From Rhodamnia argentea (lineage: Eukaryota > Streptophyta > Magnoliopsida > Myrtales > Myrtaceae): DNA of 64,000 nucleotides. Positions 50,601 to 59,469 of the stretch are shown piece by piece. Each line of letters begins with the position of its first letter. Position 1 is the first letter of the stretch. The position numbers and the translations under genes were made by a program. The stretch lies in contig NC_063150.1 of the NCBI RefSeq assembly GCF_020921035.1, positions 9,548,001 through 9,612,000 on the forward strand, given 5' to 3'. The notes beneath the pieces were generated by a model that worked only from the letters and a program-made list of their open reading frames with translations, had not been told where the DNA came from and did not search any database.

Positions 50601-53600
50601 AGGATCCTGAGATATCTAAAGAGCACACCTGGAAAAGGTTTACTATTCAAAAAGCCTACTCAACAGGAAATTGAAGCATACACAGATGCAGACTGGGTAG
50701 GGTCACTCACTAATAGAAGGACGACTTCAGGATATTGTACATATGTCTGGAGGAACTTGGTTACTTGGCGAAGTAAGAAGCAAAATGTGGTGGCACGAAG
50801 CAGCACAGAAGCAAAGTACCGAGCAATGGCCCATCGAGTCTGTGAGATGTTGTGGCTAACACCAGTACTAGAAGAACTTCAAGTGCCAGTCAAAATGCCT
50901 ATGAAGCTGTACTGTGACAACAAGGTTGCAATCAACATTGCACCTAATCTAGTGCAACATGATAGAACTAAGCATGTTGAGATCAATAGACATGTTATCA
51001 AGACGAAGATTGATGCAGGAGCTATTTGTATGCCATTTGTGCAAACAACGCAACAAATAGCTGACATACTTACGAAGGGATTGTTCAGACCTAACTTTGA
51101 GTCTCTTATCAGCAAGTTGAGCATGATAGATATTTACACACCAACTTGAGGGGGGGTGTCGAAGAATTGGGAGAAGATCTTAGGAAATCAGGAGAAAATC
51201 TTGGGATATGATTTTTTTGTTTCCATTTATTTTGTTTCCTTTATTTCTGAATCGTCAAGATTAGGAAGTAGGAAATCTTTTCCTTTTCTGCTTTTATTTC
51301 CTTTCTATAGCATAGCTGTCCTAAACTCTATTTATGTGTAATGTTCTCTGTAACAATGTGACAATAAGAAATAGAAGAAATTACTTTTCTTCTTTGAAAT
51401 CAGCACTCTTCATGAGAAGAGACCAAAAGGAAACAACAGCGACAACAAACTAAGTCCTATCCCACTAAATTGGGTCAGCTACATGAAGGGAGGACCTATT
51501 CACGCTGAGTGGATTGAATGAACACAGAAAGCCTTCCACTGGAAGGTGAGCTTAAGTTAAAGAATCAAAAGGGATCCTACGCCAAAAACTTCTAATAGGA
51601 CTTTTACGAAAATAAGAATAGGAAATGCTAGAAATGGGGATCCTTGTAAACTATTCCGCTAGATTCCGTATCAAGTATTCTAAACGATCCAAACACTCCA
51701 CTTCTTTTCAATACCATCTCCTTCCAAGGCCTTTTTCGTCTTCCTCCACCCCTTTTTAACCAACTCTGCATCTCATATTTCCAAAGGGCCCAAAAACAAT
51801 CATAAGAAGAAATGCCAATCTGAGAGCTAAGAGAATTTTGATTACCAAGGTTACAGACATCAAAGCTTCTAAATCTGCATCTCAATTTGCAAAGGGCCAA
51901 AAAACAATCATAAGAAGAAATGCCAATCTGAGAGCTAAAAGAATTTTGATTATCAAGGTCACAGACATCAAAGCTACTTTAAGTATTTTAGGAAAAAAAT
52001 AAAAGGCTGCAGTAAAAGGGTATCAAGGAAGATCCCATCTGTATCAATAAAGATCTGAGGCTTCGGGTTACATTCTGAGGCTTCGGGTGGTAACAATGCG
52101 ATGACAAACCAACTGGCTTTCTGAGATCTCTTCCCAAGAGAAACCAACAATTTGCAACTCAACAAAATTTTCAAATATAAAGGATTTGTGAACAAGTTCC
52201 CTTGGGGCACTTGTTAAATAACCAAACAAAGAAGTTTATAGTTTCTAATGTGGCGCTTTTCTCGTGCTACGTCATTATAGTTTGGAAACCAAAACATTAG
52301 TATGCTTAACAAGTGTTTCAGGAGCACTCATTAACAAGACTATTATGATAAAATTCCTAGACATCAAATTAAATTGGCATTTAAGAAGAAAGTTTTCTAT
52401 GTGTTGTGAGAGAGAGAAGCTGGTGCCTCCCTCATATAACAGTGTCATCTCAATTACGCTAGTTCAATGAAGAGAGAATTCTGAAATTTTTAAAAGAAAA
52501 AGTTAAACCTTCTTAGATAAATTTTACCCATTTAAAGAGGTAGTTTGAAAATTAGAGGGACATCTAAGAAATTGATACTTACCAATTGCAAGTTATCTAA
52601 AAATGTAATGCCTAGTATTTCCCATAATTCCACCAAATTGGATTAAGACGATCAGCCTCCTCCGTTAAGTAATTTTTTCTAAAGGTTTTACAGCTTTTTA
52701 CTCAAAAGTTTACTAATTGTAAACAGAGATGCATGCAACACATAGGCAAGTCATTAAGTTTGTGAGACCTGAGAAGCTGCTAAGCTTTGGCTTGACTTTC
52801 AAAAATATGCACGGATATGGAGCTGTGAGTTTGAGTATTGTGAAGAAAAATTTAGCTAATAATCAATTCCTTCTCGACATATTTTTCTTTCTTGAATGCT
52901 TAATAAGATTTCATTAAGAAGGTTATCAAGGTGGTACCACCCCTATACAAAACAGCTTCAGGAAGAAGCCACCCACACACAAAATTATGGACAAAGGACT
53001 CTTTCTAACATTTTCAACAAACTAGACGTATGAAATTGAACTTTCTTGCTATACCAAAAGTGAAAAGTGTATCGCCCATAATCCCTAAAAGAATCCCAAG
53101 AGGGTTTGACTCCTTAAAATTTTATTTTCTTCCTCTCTTTGAATGAGCCAAAAAAACAGGGAGAGGAATCATCTCACTAATATGTTTCTTTCAGCTGCAT
53201 GAGCTGCTAGTCGCTCCCCAAGCTCAAATTTCATGTTGCACTGTGCCTGAGCTCACCAAATTTACCCGTAAAATTGCCAAAAACAATAGTCCAAATCTTT
53301 CTGGTCCACCTACAATGTAGAAGTAAGTGATTCACACTCTCTTCTTCAGTCTGGCACAAAAAAAAAAAAACACTAAACTATTAGCCAGTAATATTCCTCT
53401 GTTCTGAAGATTATCCAAAGTAAGAAATTGTCCCCAAGCAGCTTCCCAAGTAAAAAAAGAAACCTTCAATGGAACCTTGACTTTCCAAGTAGATTTCCAC
53501 AGGAAGATGTGCTCTACTGCAATTGCAACCAAGTTAAAAAGAGATCGAAATAACAAGATTTGACAGAAAAAGTTCCAGAGCAGCAGCAATTTCACATAGC

Positions 53601-56600
53601 CTATCATCCTCACTCACATCTAACATCCAACTCAAAAAATTTCGAGCAAGCTTTGAGCTCCCAATCTCAAGCCCTTCGTAAGAAGTTAACCAGCCACGCT
53701 GTTTCTCCATCATTTTCTCTGGCCCCCAATCTTGAGCCCTATGTTCTTAAGCATCCACAATCAGTCATTTAGTGTAATTAATGACTACTATTAAGACCTC
53801 ACAAAGAGGGGCTTGTCTCTGAAGTCCATCTATAATAAAGATCACTAGTAGTTGGCAAGTGGGCTGCTCTTGACTTAAACAGATGTGAAAAGCCTAATTA
53901 TATAAAGAGGACATATTCTAAGACAGATTTAACAAAGACACGAGGAGATCAGCTTCCAAAGAAGCAAATCAGTTGGTCCAAACATAACAGGCTCCAATCA
54001 ACCAAACATAGATTTTCTTGCTTCAAATTTGTTCCACGTGCATCTCAACTTGAATGAGCTCAATATTTATTATGTCACCTGGAAGAAGTCAAGGACTCAC
54101 AGATCATACGAAAACATCGGCAGACAACGTGCACATGCATATGCTGTGAACAAGAGATACTTCTCAAAGGATGAGAATCACCTGAGAGAGAACATACAAC
54201 TCATCCATGTGTACTAATGCCACAAATCCAGAAGCCATCCCACACAAAGCCGCAGAGACAGTAGTGACAGATCTGCTAAATAAATGAAAGTATTCCCTGC
54301 AAAATACACATTTACAGAAGAAAATAGCCACTTATCAGTACCTTTTCAGTTCTGTCAACTTGCTATGGATTTGGAATAAGAGTATTGCACTTCCATGTTC
54401 ACTGCGGGTTTTGCTGTAGTTGTGACCTTGTCACGAATAGGAAAAAATGAGTGTATTTATGTACATCTTTGAAACAAATTACTAAACTCCAAAACTGCAG
54501 AAGAGGATGAAAAATATGAAAATGACAACAATGAACAGAACGGTTCCTCTGCTACTTCATGCTGAATTATCTATTGCGCATTACCCTGTGAAGATGGTAA
54601 AATGTATTTGTCCGAGGGCTAAGGAATATTCGCAACGTGCCAAACGAACTCACAATGTTTTAGTTCCATCAGATCAAGCCATTCCAAATTGGGGTTTTAG
54701 ACATTCGTGGATGAATTTGGAAATAAATCTTTAGGAACTAGTCCTCCTCTGTTTAATACAAGGTGAAGACTTATTCTGGAGGAACTGTGGATGAAGGTTC
54801 AGCCAAAATCTTGTACCAAAAAGAAGATGGAGGTCAGAAGTTCATAGAAATTCTTCCAAGATATCATTTGAACCCAGCGGCAGAAGATGCAAATTGACAA
54901 GGAGACTAGGATCAGAATGTTGCAGCAGATGTGACTCCATGTGTTGTAAGCACTTAACCAGAGATACTTGCCCGCATTCAATGCAATGCCGCCTGCACCA
55001 CCACCACCCCAAACAAACACCCCACAACACACACACAAAACAAATCCCCAAAACAACCCCCAAACCCCTTAAAATTTATTTTCTTTGTTTGCCATCACAG
55101 AATAACCACGTGACAAAATCTGCTTCCGCTAAAATTTATCATCCTGTCCTCCAGAAAACTAACCGAGGTCTTAAAGTACCAAAAAAGAAAGTCTAAATTA
55201 ATCAACCATGTGATTCCCTCCTTCATATCTACTTTCAAGTTGCTCTCTTCTATGAATCATGATGGTGACACCAGAAAGAACGTCAAGTCTGACGTGTGCC
55301 AAATTCAATTAAACAGGTTCTCTCTGTTTTGCTCCTCCACGAGTAGTCTGATTCACCAATGATGTTGTGGTCAACGGAAGGCAGAGAATATTGCTGTTAG
55401 AACTCTTGAGATTGGAAAGGCAGGGATACAGACCCACACAAGTGAGTGTGGCTGTGGTATATGTAAAGTGCAGACCTCTGATAGAAGTCATTCTGCTTGG
55501 ATCAGGATATTGCTGGTGGTTGTTAACACTGTTGTCGGGTCTCTATTCTTTTCTGATCTCACTACCACGCTCAGAATTTGGGAAGTGAAGAGACAGCTCT
55601 CACGGTTGAGATTCTGAATGTGGTATTGCAACTCTATATTGAACTGAGAAGGGTAGAGAGTGCCAGTGTTCGGTCATTGGACCAAAGTTTAGAAATCACA
55701 TAGATATAATAGACATGGTATCCGCTGTCCTAAGCACTCTAAACAAGATACTATTGCTTTTCAATGTTTGAGTAAAAAAATTAGGAAAAAAAAGCTTTTG
55801 AGAGAAGAGCTTGATGTGAGTTGGGCTTAGGTTTGGGAGGTGATCTGGCATAGCAAACGCTAGAAAAGCAATTCATCAGCAATTGCAACATCAAACATGC
55901 CAAACTTAAAGCAAGTGAGATCTTCAAAATAAACCGCAATGAAATAACAAATTTCCTGAAAAGAAAGACCACATAAAGAAATGGAGGCATTCGATAGTCC
56001 GAGCACGCAATGTGGATGCTGCGTTTTACAAGCAAAATCACCGACTGATCAAATTTATCAAACTGAGTGCCTAAACACATCATTAGATAGAGTAATAAGT
56101 TGTTCACTCAATCCTTTTCCCTTTCTCTTAAGAGGAAGTTAAATTCACTCAACAAGACATCTCTTGCAAGATCTCCCACTACAAATATAGCAGAGACAAA
56201 ATATGAACACAAGGTGCAGAAACCATATCCATACCCAGAAGAAGATAGCTGAAACGTCAGTGGATTCAGTACAAAAGCGTGGCTTCGTTTCTTCTCTATC
56301 GATTCTTCTACATAGGCATTTAAACCATTAGCTCTGAAAAACAGATGATGTGAAAGATACACGTGGGAAACATGTCTCTCATCTCCCACTGTTGGAAGAT
56401 GAAGATTTTGGGACTCCATCATCAAAGCACACTCTGATTCAACAGCGCCGTGTACTTGGCATCTGAGTGATTTATCAGATTCTAAACTAGGAGAAAGAGC
56501 GAATTCAATATCATGAATATCAAAGTCTATGTGATACTGGTTCTGACTCAATGCGTGCCTCAACGAGTCATCACCCAGGCTTGAGTTGCCCTTTCTAAAT

Positions 56601-59469
56601 GAAACGTGAACATTGGGGCCAGTAATGAATGCTCCAACCTCAATATGCTGCTCAGGAAGCATTTTTAGCAATGCCTTCTTCATGTGAATGGAAAATTTTC
56701 TATATTCACCATCCCAATTGCCATTTGGTTGATTCAAAGAGTTGCTTGGATGATAAGAAAGTCCAGTTTCCCTACCATTCTCTCTGCAGAAAAGAGCAAG
56801 TTGTGTATGCCTCAGAAGCAAAGCTACCGAGACTATTGATGAGTGATCCAAATATAAATTCAACTTTCCAACTGCCAAATTGTATTTCCAAAATCCAGAA
56901 ATAATATTTTCGCGTCCTGGATATGCCAAAAAGCTGCTGACCTCACATAAAAGGAAAGGATTTTCTTGAGGTTCCATGGCGCTTTCTTCAGACTTCCCCT
57001 GATTCGTCTGCCAACTCAACCACATCTCTTGCAGACATCTCTGCAGAAACTTAGTCCTGTCACCAGATGCTAGACCAGCGACCTTACTTTCAGTAGCTTC
57101 TGAAGAGGCACTAATTTGTGCCGGCTCACTCCAAATAATGATTTTCTCACTAGTAGGGCTCCCATCGTGACGCCCATTTAGGCGGCGCTTATCATAATTT
57201 GAAGTCACTCCCCATGCAGGAACATCTGCCACAGGTATTGCTGATACACTCACATTTCCACAGTATATGAAGGAAGACTGCTGAAAGATGTCTTCGATAT
57301 ACTTCAATGAGAGTGCAGCAACCAATAGATGGAATGAGAGAAAACTTGAGTCGGGAATCCCAGTATGTGATACTATATTTTGAGAAAGAGAAGCATGAAC
57401 TTGATTTATTTGCCAAACAGTAATTACAACTTTGTCGATGTTGAATATAAAGCACTTCCTTATACAAGTATCAGAAGATGCAGTGCTCTTTGATTCGTGA
57501 CGTGGTATTTTCCTTTGTAAAACAAGGATCATGGCCTTTTGAAGCGCTCTACAAACCACATTCCAAATTAAAGCAAGAACAATGCGTATCTTCTGAAAGC
57601 AGCGGGTGAAAAAGGATTCTGCAAAAGCATTCTGCCCTGTTTTCTCTTTTGGCATTCTACATCGAACCACTCTCCTGGCTTGTGCTATGGCATAAGGCGG
57701 AAGCTCTTTCTCAATGTCTGAGATCTCTAGCCAGAGCTGCTGTACATTGCTCCTATACTTTATGTCCATAGACATCTTTTGCAATGATTCCTTTAGTAAA
57801 TCAGTATCAGGATATCCAAGTAGCAACAATAGATGCTCATAGATCCGTGTACAACGCAGCCACAGAGTGAGAACACTTATTAACCTATGCAAAGACAATA
57901 TTGGAGCAAAATTTCCTTTCTTGATTCTGCTAGCAGCCAGTTTCCATAGTTGCTTACCATCTCTATGATGCATCAACTTTCTAGCAAATGCTTTACTAAA
58001 CGCTAATAAAAAGGAAATATCAACTGGAGAAAAAGAGAGAGTTAACTCTGGAATGCAAAGATGGAGATGAACCACATGAAGTCTATTCAAATCAGCACAC
58101 ATAGACAGAACTTCACAGGTGAAAACATTATTGAAAAGATCATTCCTCTTCAACCGAATCTCAAAGTTACTGCAATTGATGGTAAAAGAGCCCTCTTTCA
58201 AAGGTATGAAGATAGAACCAACAAGGCCGCGAACAAAACTTCCCTGCTCATGAATTTGAGAGACTGCAGTGAATTTCTTCATCACCAACAAGCACGATAT
58301 GGAGTCACTAATGATGGGAAACTGCACTTCAAGATGTATATCATGTATGCCAAGCTGACAGTGCGCCAATATGAGGTTTAACATTGACATTTTTATCCTA
58401 CTTGTCGAAGTAATGGCACCAAATAATTTTTTGAGAGCATCATGCAAAGCAGCGCCCTGAAATTATCATAAAGATCAAGACCATAATCAGGTAAGCATAT
58501 AAAATAAAAAGGGAAGGTATGTCTGACTTCCAGTAGGAAGATCTCATTGTTGCACATCCCCACGCTGAATAAATGACTATCATAAATTATATTCATTACT
58601 GTCCAACCTGATTGAAATGCAGACAGAAAATTATTACAAGTTGAATAATATTCATGGTAATGACCATATTACAAAATGTCATCTGTATTCTGAAAGATAA
58701 CATTCTCCATCATGCTATAAAAGGAAACTTTTGAACACAAGCTATGGCATGCACATTCCTGCTGTGGTTGGCTTAAACGAAGGTCCGCTAGTGCAACTGC
58801 AACAGTGGCAGCAGATTGGTGTAATTACCATTTCAATAACATTTTTTTTGGTAAGGACCATTTCAATAACATTTGCATGTGCTTCAAAAGAAAATTTCGG
58901 ATTTGTTGGAGATTGAGTTCATTTAAATGCTCAAAGCAGATTACCTCAGGATCAATTTCAGAAAGCGTCTTCTCCAAGTCATCCAAAGCCGAGTCCCTCA
59001 ACCCATCCACGCCACTTCCACGTCTCTCTTCCAACTCACTTTCACCAAATAACATCAAACAAATTAAAAACAGAAGAAATCAAGTGCCCACGGATCAGAA
59101 ACAAGTCGCACTGGAGTCCACCGTTGTACGGACACGTACTAAAGTGCATTATCATCTACGCTAATCCCGAGAGGAAGAGACTAACCCAGCCGATAACATC
59201 ACGTGAACGCCGCGAACGTCAATCGTGAACGCATTGGCCGACCAAGCCGAGAAACGAAACCTCAGCTCTTCGATTGTGACTTCCTTGAAGACGAAGTTAT
59301 AAGAGCAATCACCAATGAGCTCATTCAGAGCAGAGACGTCGAAACGGAGGTTTCTGGCGACGGCCTGAGAGCGTATGATCCCGACTCTCAGGTGGAGCTC
59401 CGGTTGCTCTCGCAGCCATGGCTGAAGAGGAGACAGCACTCGCCGCCGAATCGTGTTGTCCAAGAACAT
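20902..59469 (-). CDS. VPS13-family bridge-like lipid transfer protein, 36 exons, about 3,173 aa
   Basis: VPS13 proteins form long hydrophobic grooves that move glycerolipids between membranes at organelle contact sites. Plants have several; this one most resembles the Arabidopsis At3g50380-type protein (about 3,070 aa). I assembled 36 exons whose phases all agree and sum to 9,522 nt including the stop; exon positions are in the five segment entries below. All introns are GT-AG. Order: chorein N-terminus ([19 protein letters not shown]), repeating-groove region, SHR-BD/DUF1162 region ([29 protein letters not shown]), and the VPS13 C-terminal region ([33 protein letters not shown]). The start is the first ATG and the stop TGA is at 20902-20904. 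The reading frame is open throughout despite the transposons in its introns, so the gene is probably functional. Exon 4 is the least certain. Lipid cargo and contact site are not deducible here. Confidence 0.93.
22508..23058 (-). other. VPS13-like intron 33 with adjacent C-rich and G-rich tracts
   Basis: A C-rich stretch (22937-22960, CCTCCCTCACTCCCCC...) is followed 28 bases later by a G-rich stretch (22989-23028) with several GGG and GGGG runs on the plus strand. The rest is unremarkable AT-rich intron. Confidence 0.7.
23564..24633 (-). other. VPS13-like intron 30, no recognisable element
   Basis: A 1,070-base AT-rich intron. A segment at about 24060-24240 contains GGGCCAGG/AAGGCCCAAG-like words that look like old repeat sequence, but no ends could be set. 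Confidence 0.5.
25937..27491 (-). other. VPS13-like intron 24, no recognisable element
   Basis: A 1,555-base AT-rich intron. I searched for a missed exon because of its size; none is needed, since exon 24 ends and exon 25 starts in phase 0, and no family-like frame was found. Confidence 0.5.
27492..30355 (-). CDS. VPS13-like gene, exons 20-24 (SHR-BD/DUF1162 region)
   Basis: Exons: 30269-30355, 29934-30195, 29447-29851, 29267-29363, 27492-27799, residues about 2246 to 2632. This is the SHR-BD region, which in yeast Vps13 forms the VAB module that binds adaptor proteins and so selects the membrane. Conserved words are [20 protein letters not shown] (exon 21), [20 protein letters not shown] (exon 22), and [20 protein letters not shown] (exon 23). 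Confidence 0.93.
28234..28584 (+). mobile_element. TRIM-type miniature LTR element in VPS13-like intron 23
   Basis: Two diverged direct repeats of about 109 bp (about 28234-28342 and 28476-28584) share TGTTTA..GAGTTTGA/GGTTTGA, GCCTTAT, TAGTYTTCCTC and YTTTGGGTTGG-like words. The first is followed at once by TGGTATAAGAGTCAGA (28343), a good initiator-Met tRNA primer-binding-site match. The second is preceded by a purine-rich tract. The internal part is about 133 bp and codes for nothing. The left boundary is approximate. Confidence 0.7.
30438..39886 (-). CDS. VPS13-like gene, exons 13-19
   Basis: Exons: 39792-39886, 36002-36144, 34426-34481, 34115-34328, 31010-31423, 30669-30943, 30438-30523, residues about 1819 to 2245. 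Recognisable pieces are [16 protein letters not shown] (exon 13), [18 protein letters not shown] (14), [18 protein letters not shown] (15) and [20 protein letters not shown] (16). Exon 18 starts after GTTCAATGCAG and ends HRGILE. Exon 13 and exon 14 are separated by 3.6 kb of transposon-rich intron, yet phase 2 is conserved across it. Confidence 0.9.
31010..31423 (-). CDS. VPS13-like exon 17
   Basis: Listed separately because it borders the 2.7-kb intron 16. It starts after TTTCAATTTGCAG and ends ACAG|GTAAAG, coding for [18 protein letters not shown] through [16 protein letters not shown], phase 1 at both ends. Confidence 0.9.
31818..31870 (-). repeat. CT/CCCT-rich tract, G-rich in the VPS13-like transcript
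   Basis: The plus strand reads repeated CCCT/CCCTC units with at least eight C3 runs, so the VPS13-like pre-mRNA has the matching G3 runs in intron 16. Such spacing can fold into G-quadruplexes. Confidence 0.85.
33332..33371 (+). repeat. G-run block
   Basis: A GGGG run, an 8-9 base G run, and a GGGGGG run within 40 bases on the plus strand, antisense to the gene. Confidence 0.85.
33634..33927 (+). mobile_element. Decayed TRIM-type element in VPS13-like intron 16
   Basis: A left repeat ends at 33721 and is followed by TGGTACCAAAGCAGGAGG (33722), a primer-binding-site match. A noncoding interior of about 118 bp ends in ATGAGGGGGAG (polypurine tract, about 33829-33839). A right repeat begins at about 33840. 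The two repeats share CATCTA..AG.TT.A..TTTT..A.A and TCC words but are strongly diverged. The family resembles the element at 39230-39516. Confidence 0.6.
34482..36001 (-). other. VPS13-like intron 14, no defined element
   Basis: A 1,520-base AT-rich intron. A segment at about 35680-35850 (GGTTCAACTAGTCC..., TTTGAACCAGCAAACTCCCA) looks like old repeat DNA, but no terminal repeats could be set. Confidence 0.5.
38090..38700 (+). mobile_element. Truncated Copia 3' end: RNase H plus one LTR, in VPS13-like intron 13
   Basis: A plus-strand frame (in-family from about 38090 to the stop at 38519-38521) codes for the Copia RNase H end: [45 protein letters not shown], and ends CDIYAPT. A polypurine tract GAGGGGGAG (38520-38528) precedes an LTR of 172 bp that starts TG at 38529 and ends CA at 38700. 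Everything 5' of RNase H is missing. It is a different family from the 46-51 kb element, since the LTRs do not match. Confidence 0.85.
38855..38990 (+). mobile_element. TRIM 3' fragment adjoining the Copia remnant
   Basis: CACCCGAGAGTGGGCG followed by TTTAAAGTATAACACATTGC, GCCTTATATTCATA and AAGCTTTCGGGTTGAACAT parallels, in order, the end of the interior and the right repeat of the element at 28234-28584. No left repeat or primer-binding site was found. Confidence 0.55.
39230..39516 (-). mobile_element. Complete TRIM-type element with 87-bp LTRs and near target duplication
   Basis: Direct repeats of exactly 87 bp lie at 39230-39316 and 39430-39516, both TGTGAGATTTTGTGGG...ATCA on the plus strand. 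By eye they differ at about 10 positions. Read on the minus strand each starts TGAT and ends CACA. The 113-bp interior has a purine tract GTGAGGGGGAG next to one repeat and a decayed primer-binding site (TTGTGCGGAGC) next to the other. The flanks are GAGAT (39225-39229) and GGGAT (39517-39521), a 4-of-5 target duplication. There is no coding capacity. Confidence 0.85.
40150..40592. repeat. Imperfect tandem duplication in VPS13-like intron 12
   Basis: GTGAAGCATGCAAGTACTAT followed by CACCATCTATTTAGACAGCG (from about 40150) recurs from about 40411 almost unchanged. TTCAACTTATTTACAGTAGA through TCAGTAAATCCAGG is also found twice (about 40310-40412 and 40490-40592). The second copy lacks about 80 bases present in the first. 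The rest of the intron (39887-41232) is plain AT-rich sequence. Confidence 0.85.
41233..45525 (-). CDS. VPS13-like gene, exons 5-12 (central groove)
   Basis: Exons: 44671-45525, 44151-44442, 43618-44075, 42827-42953, 42628-42752, 41669-42333, 41435-41552, 41233-41349, residues about 900 to 1818. Typical words are [20 protein letters not shown] at the start of exon 5, [20 protein letters not shown] in exon 6, [19 protein letters not shown] in exon 8 and [20 protein letters not shown] in exon 12. Exon 10 begins at GTCAACTACCAC (42333), the acceptor that keeps phase 0. Exon 6 begins at GGTGGTCTT (44442), since upstream AGs break the frame. Confidence 0.9.
41616..41646. repeat. (GA)n microsatellite in VPS13-like intron 10
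   Basis: About 15 GA units inside a 116-bp intron, 22 bases below the exon 10 donor. In the transcript it is a CU tract. Confidence 0.9.
42954..43617 (-). other. VPS13-like intron 7, nothing recognised
   Basis: A 664-base AT-rich intron between exon 7 (donor GTAAGT) and exon 8 (acceptor CCATCAG). Confidence 0.6.
46382..46629 (+). repeat. 5' LTR of the Copia element
   Basis: It starts TGTCGAAGAATCGGGAG and ends GAAATCAACA, 248 bp. It pairs with 51157-51405 and is followed directly by the primer-binding site. Confidence 0.93.
46667..51149 (+). pseudogene. Copia gag-pol, broken by stops and frameshifts
   Basis: Pieces recognised in order: gag (ATG 46667; [20 protein letters not shown], stop near 46958, continued in another frame to a TAG at 47173); a CX2CX4HX4C zinc knuckle ([14 protein letters not shown], about 47497-47538); protease DSGA (about 47810-47821); integrase core FIDDHTR near 48455; reverse transcriptase region 49640-50300 with YVDDI (about 50197-50211); and RNase H ending DIYTPT with a stop at 51147-51149. 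Stops interrupt the pol frame near 48156, 49725, 49984, 50064, 50129 and 50297, among others. It cannot make its own proteins. Confidence 0.9.
51157..51405 (+). repeat. 3' LTR of the Copia element
   Basis: It starts TGTCGAAGAATTGGGAG and ends GAAATCAGCA, 249 bp, and directly follows the polypurine tract. The CTCTT target copy follows at 51406-51410. Confidence 0.93.
51766..51975. repeat. Tandem duplication, about 109-bp unit
   Basis: CTGCATCTCATATTTCCAAA (51766) and CTGCATCTCAATTTGCAAAG (51875) each lead into AACAATCATAAGAAGAAATG and ACAGACATCAAAGCT. The two copies are nearly identical, so the duplication is fairly young. Confidence 0.9.
53160..53613 (-). pseudogene. LINE reverse-transcriptase C-terminal (zf-RVT) fragment
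   Basis: The minus-strand frame contains the zf-RVT signature of plant L1-type LINEs: [20 protein letters not shown] and [11 protein letters not shown]. Further 3', after a frame break near 53340, comes a NHLLLHC-like piece and [10 protein letters not shown]. It is truncated at both ends. Confidence 0.75.
55859..59469 (-). CDS. VPS13-like gene, exons 1-4 (chorein N-terminus and start of groove)
   Basis: Exon 1 59186-59469, exon 2 58945-59038, exon 3 56235-58456, exon 4 55859-55955, residues 1 to about 899. Exon 1 carries the chorein-type start ([20 protein letters not shown]). Exon 2 codes for a charged linker ([15 protein letters not shown]). Exon 3 (2,222 nt) is one long open frame ending ...[10 protein letters not shown]. 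Reading past its donor (GG|GTATGG) gives an open frame to 56108 without family resemblance. Exon 4 was chosen for a strong acceptor (GGTCTTTCTTTTCAG) and correct phases at both ends. Its 32 hydrophobic residues ([19 protein letters not shown]...) are plausible but not proven. Confidence 0.85.

Larger units (their letters stand above)
46382..51405 (+). mobile_element. Full-length but degenerate Ty1/Copia LTR retrotransposon
   Basis: The element is 5,024 bp, bounded by TG...CA and flanked by the exact 5-bp duplication CTCTT (46377-46381 and 51406-51410). It has LTRs at 46382-46629 and 51157-51405, a primer-binding site TGGTATCAAAG (46630-46640), and a polypurine tract GAGGGGGGG ending at 51156. 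The interior keeps gag, protease, integrase, reverse transcriptase and RNase H in Copia order but is broken by many stops and frameshifts. It lies antisense to the VPS13-like gene. By eye the LTRs differ at roughly 20 positions, so it is not a very recent insertion. Confidence 0.95.
45526..55858 (-). other. VPS13-like intron 4 (10.3 kb)
   Basis: This is the largest intron of the gene. It contains the 5.0-kb Copia element at 46382-51405 (plus strand), a roughly 109-bp tandem duplication at 51766-51975 and a LINE fragment at 53160-53613 (minus). The rest (45526-46376, 52000-53150, 53620-55858) is AT-rich with no gene I can support. Confidence 0.75.

Noticed and set aside
54799..55063. Two overlapping minus-strand frames rich in Cys/Trp/Leu
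   Set aside because: Considered as missing VPS13-like exon; no acceptor/donor pair with the right phases and no family words.
55781..56107. 108-codon minus-strand frame read as a separate gene
   Set aside because: The start is not a convincing ATG context; it only contains the proposed exon 4 plus intron sequence.
56108..56234. Continuation of VPS13-like exon 3 to the stop at 56108
   Set aside because: A good donor (GG|GTATGG) occurs before it, the read-through sequence lacks family resemblance, and it would truncate the protein.
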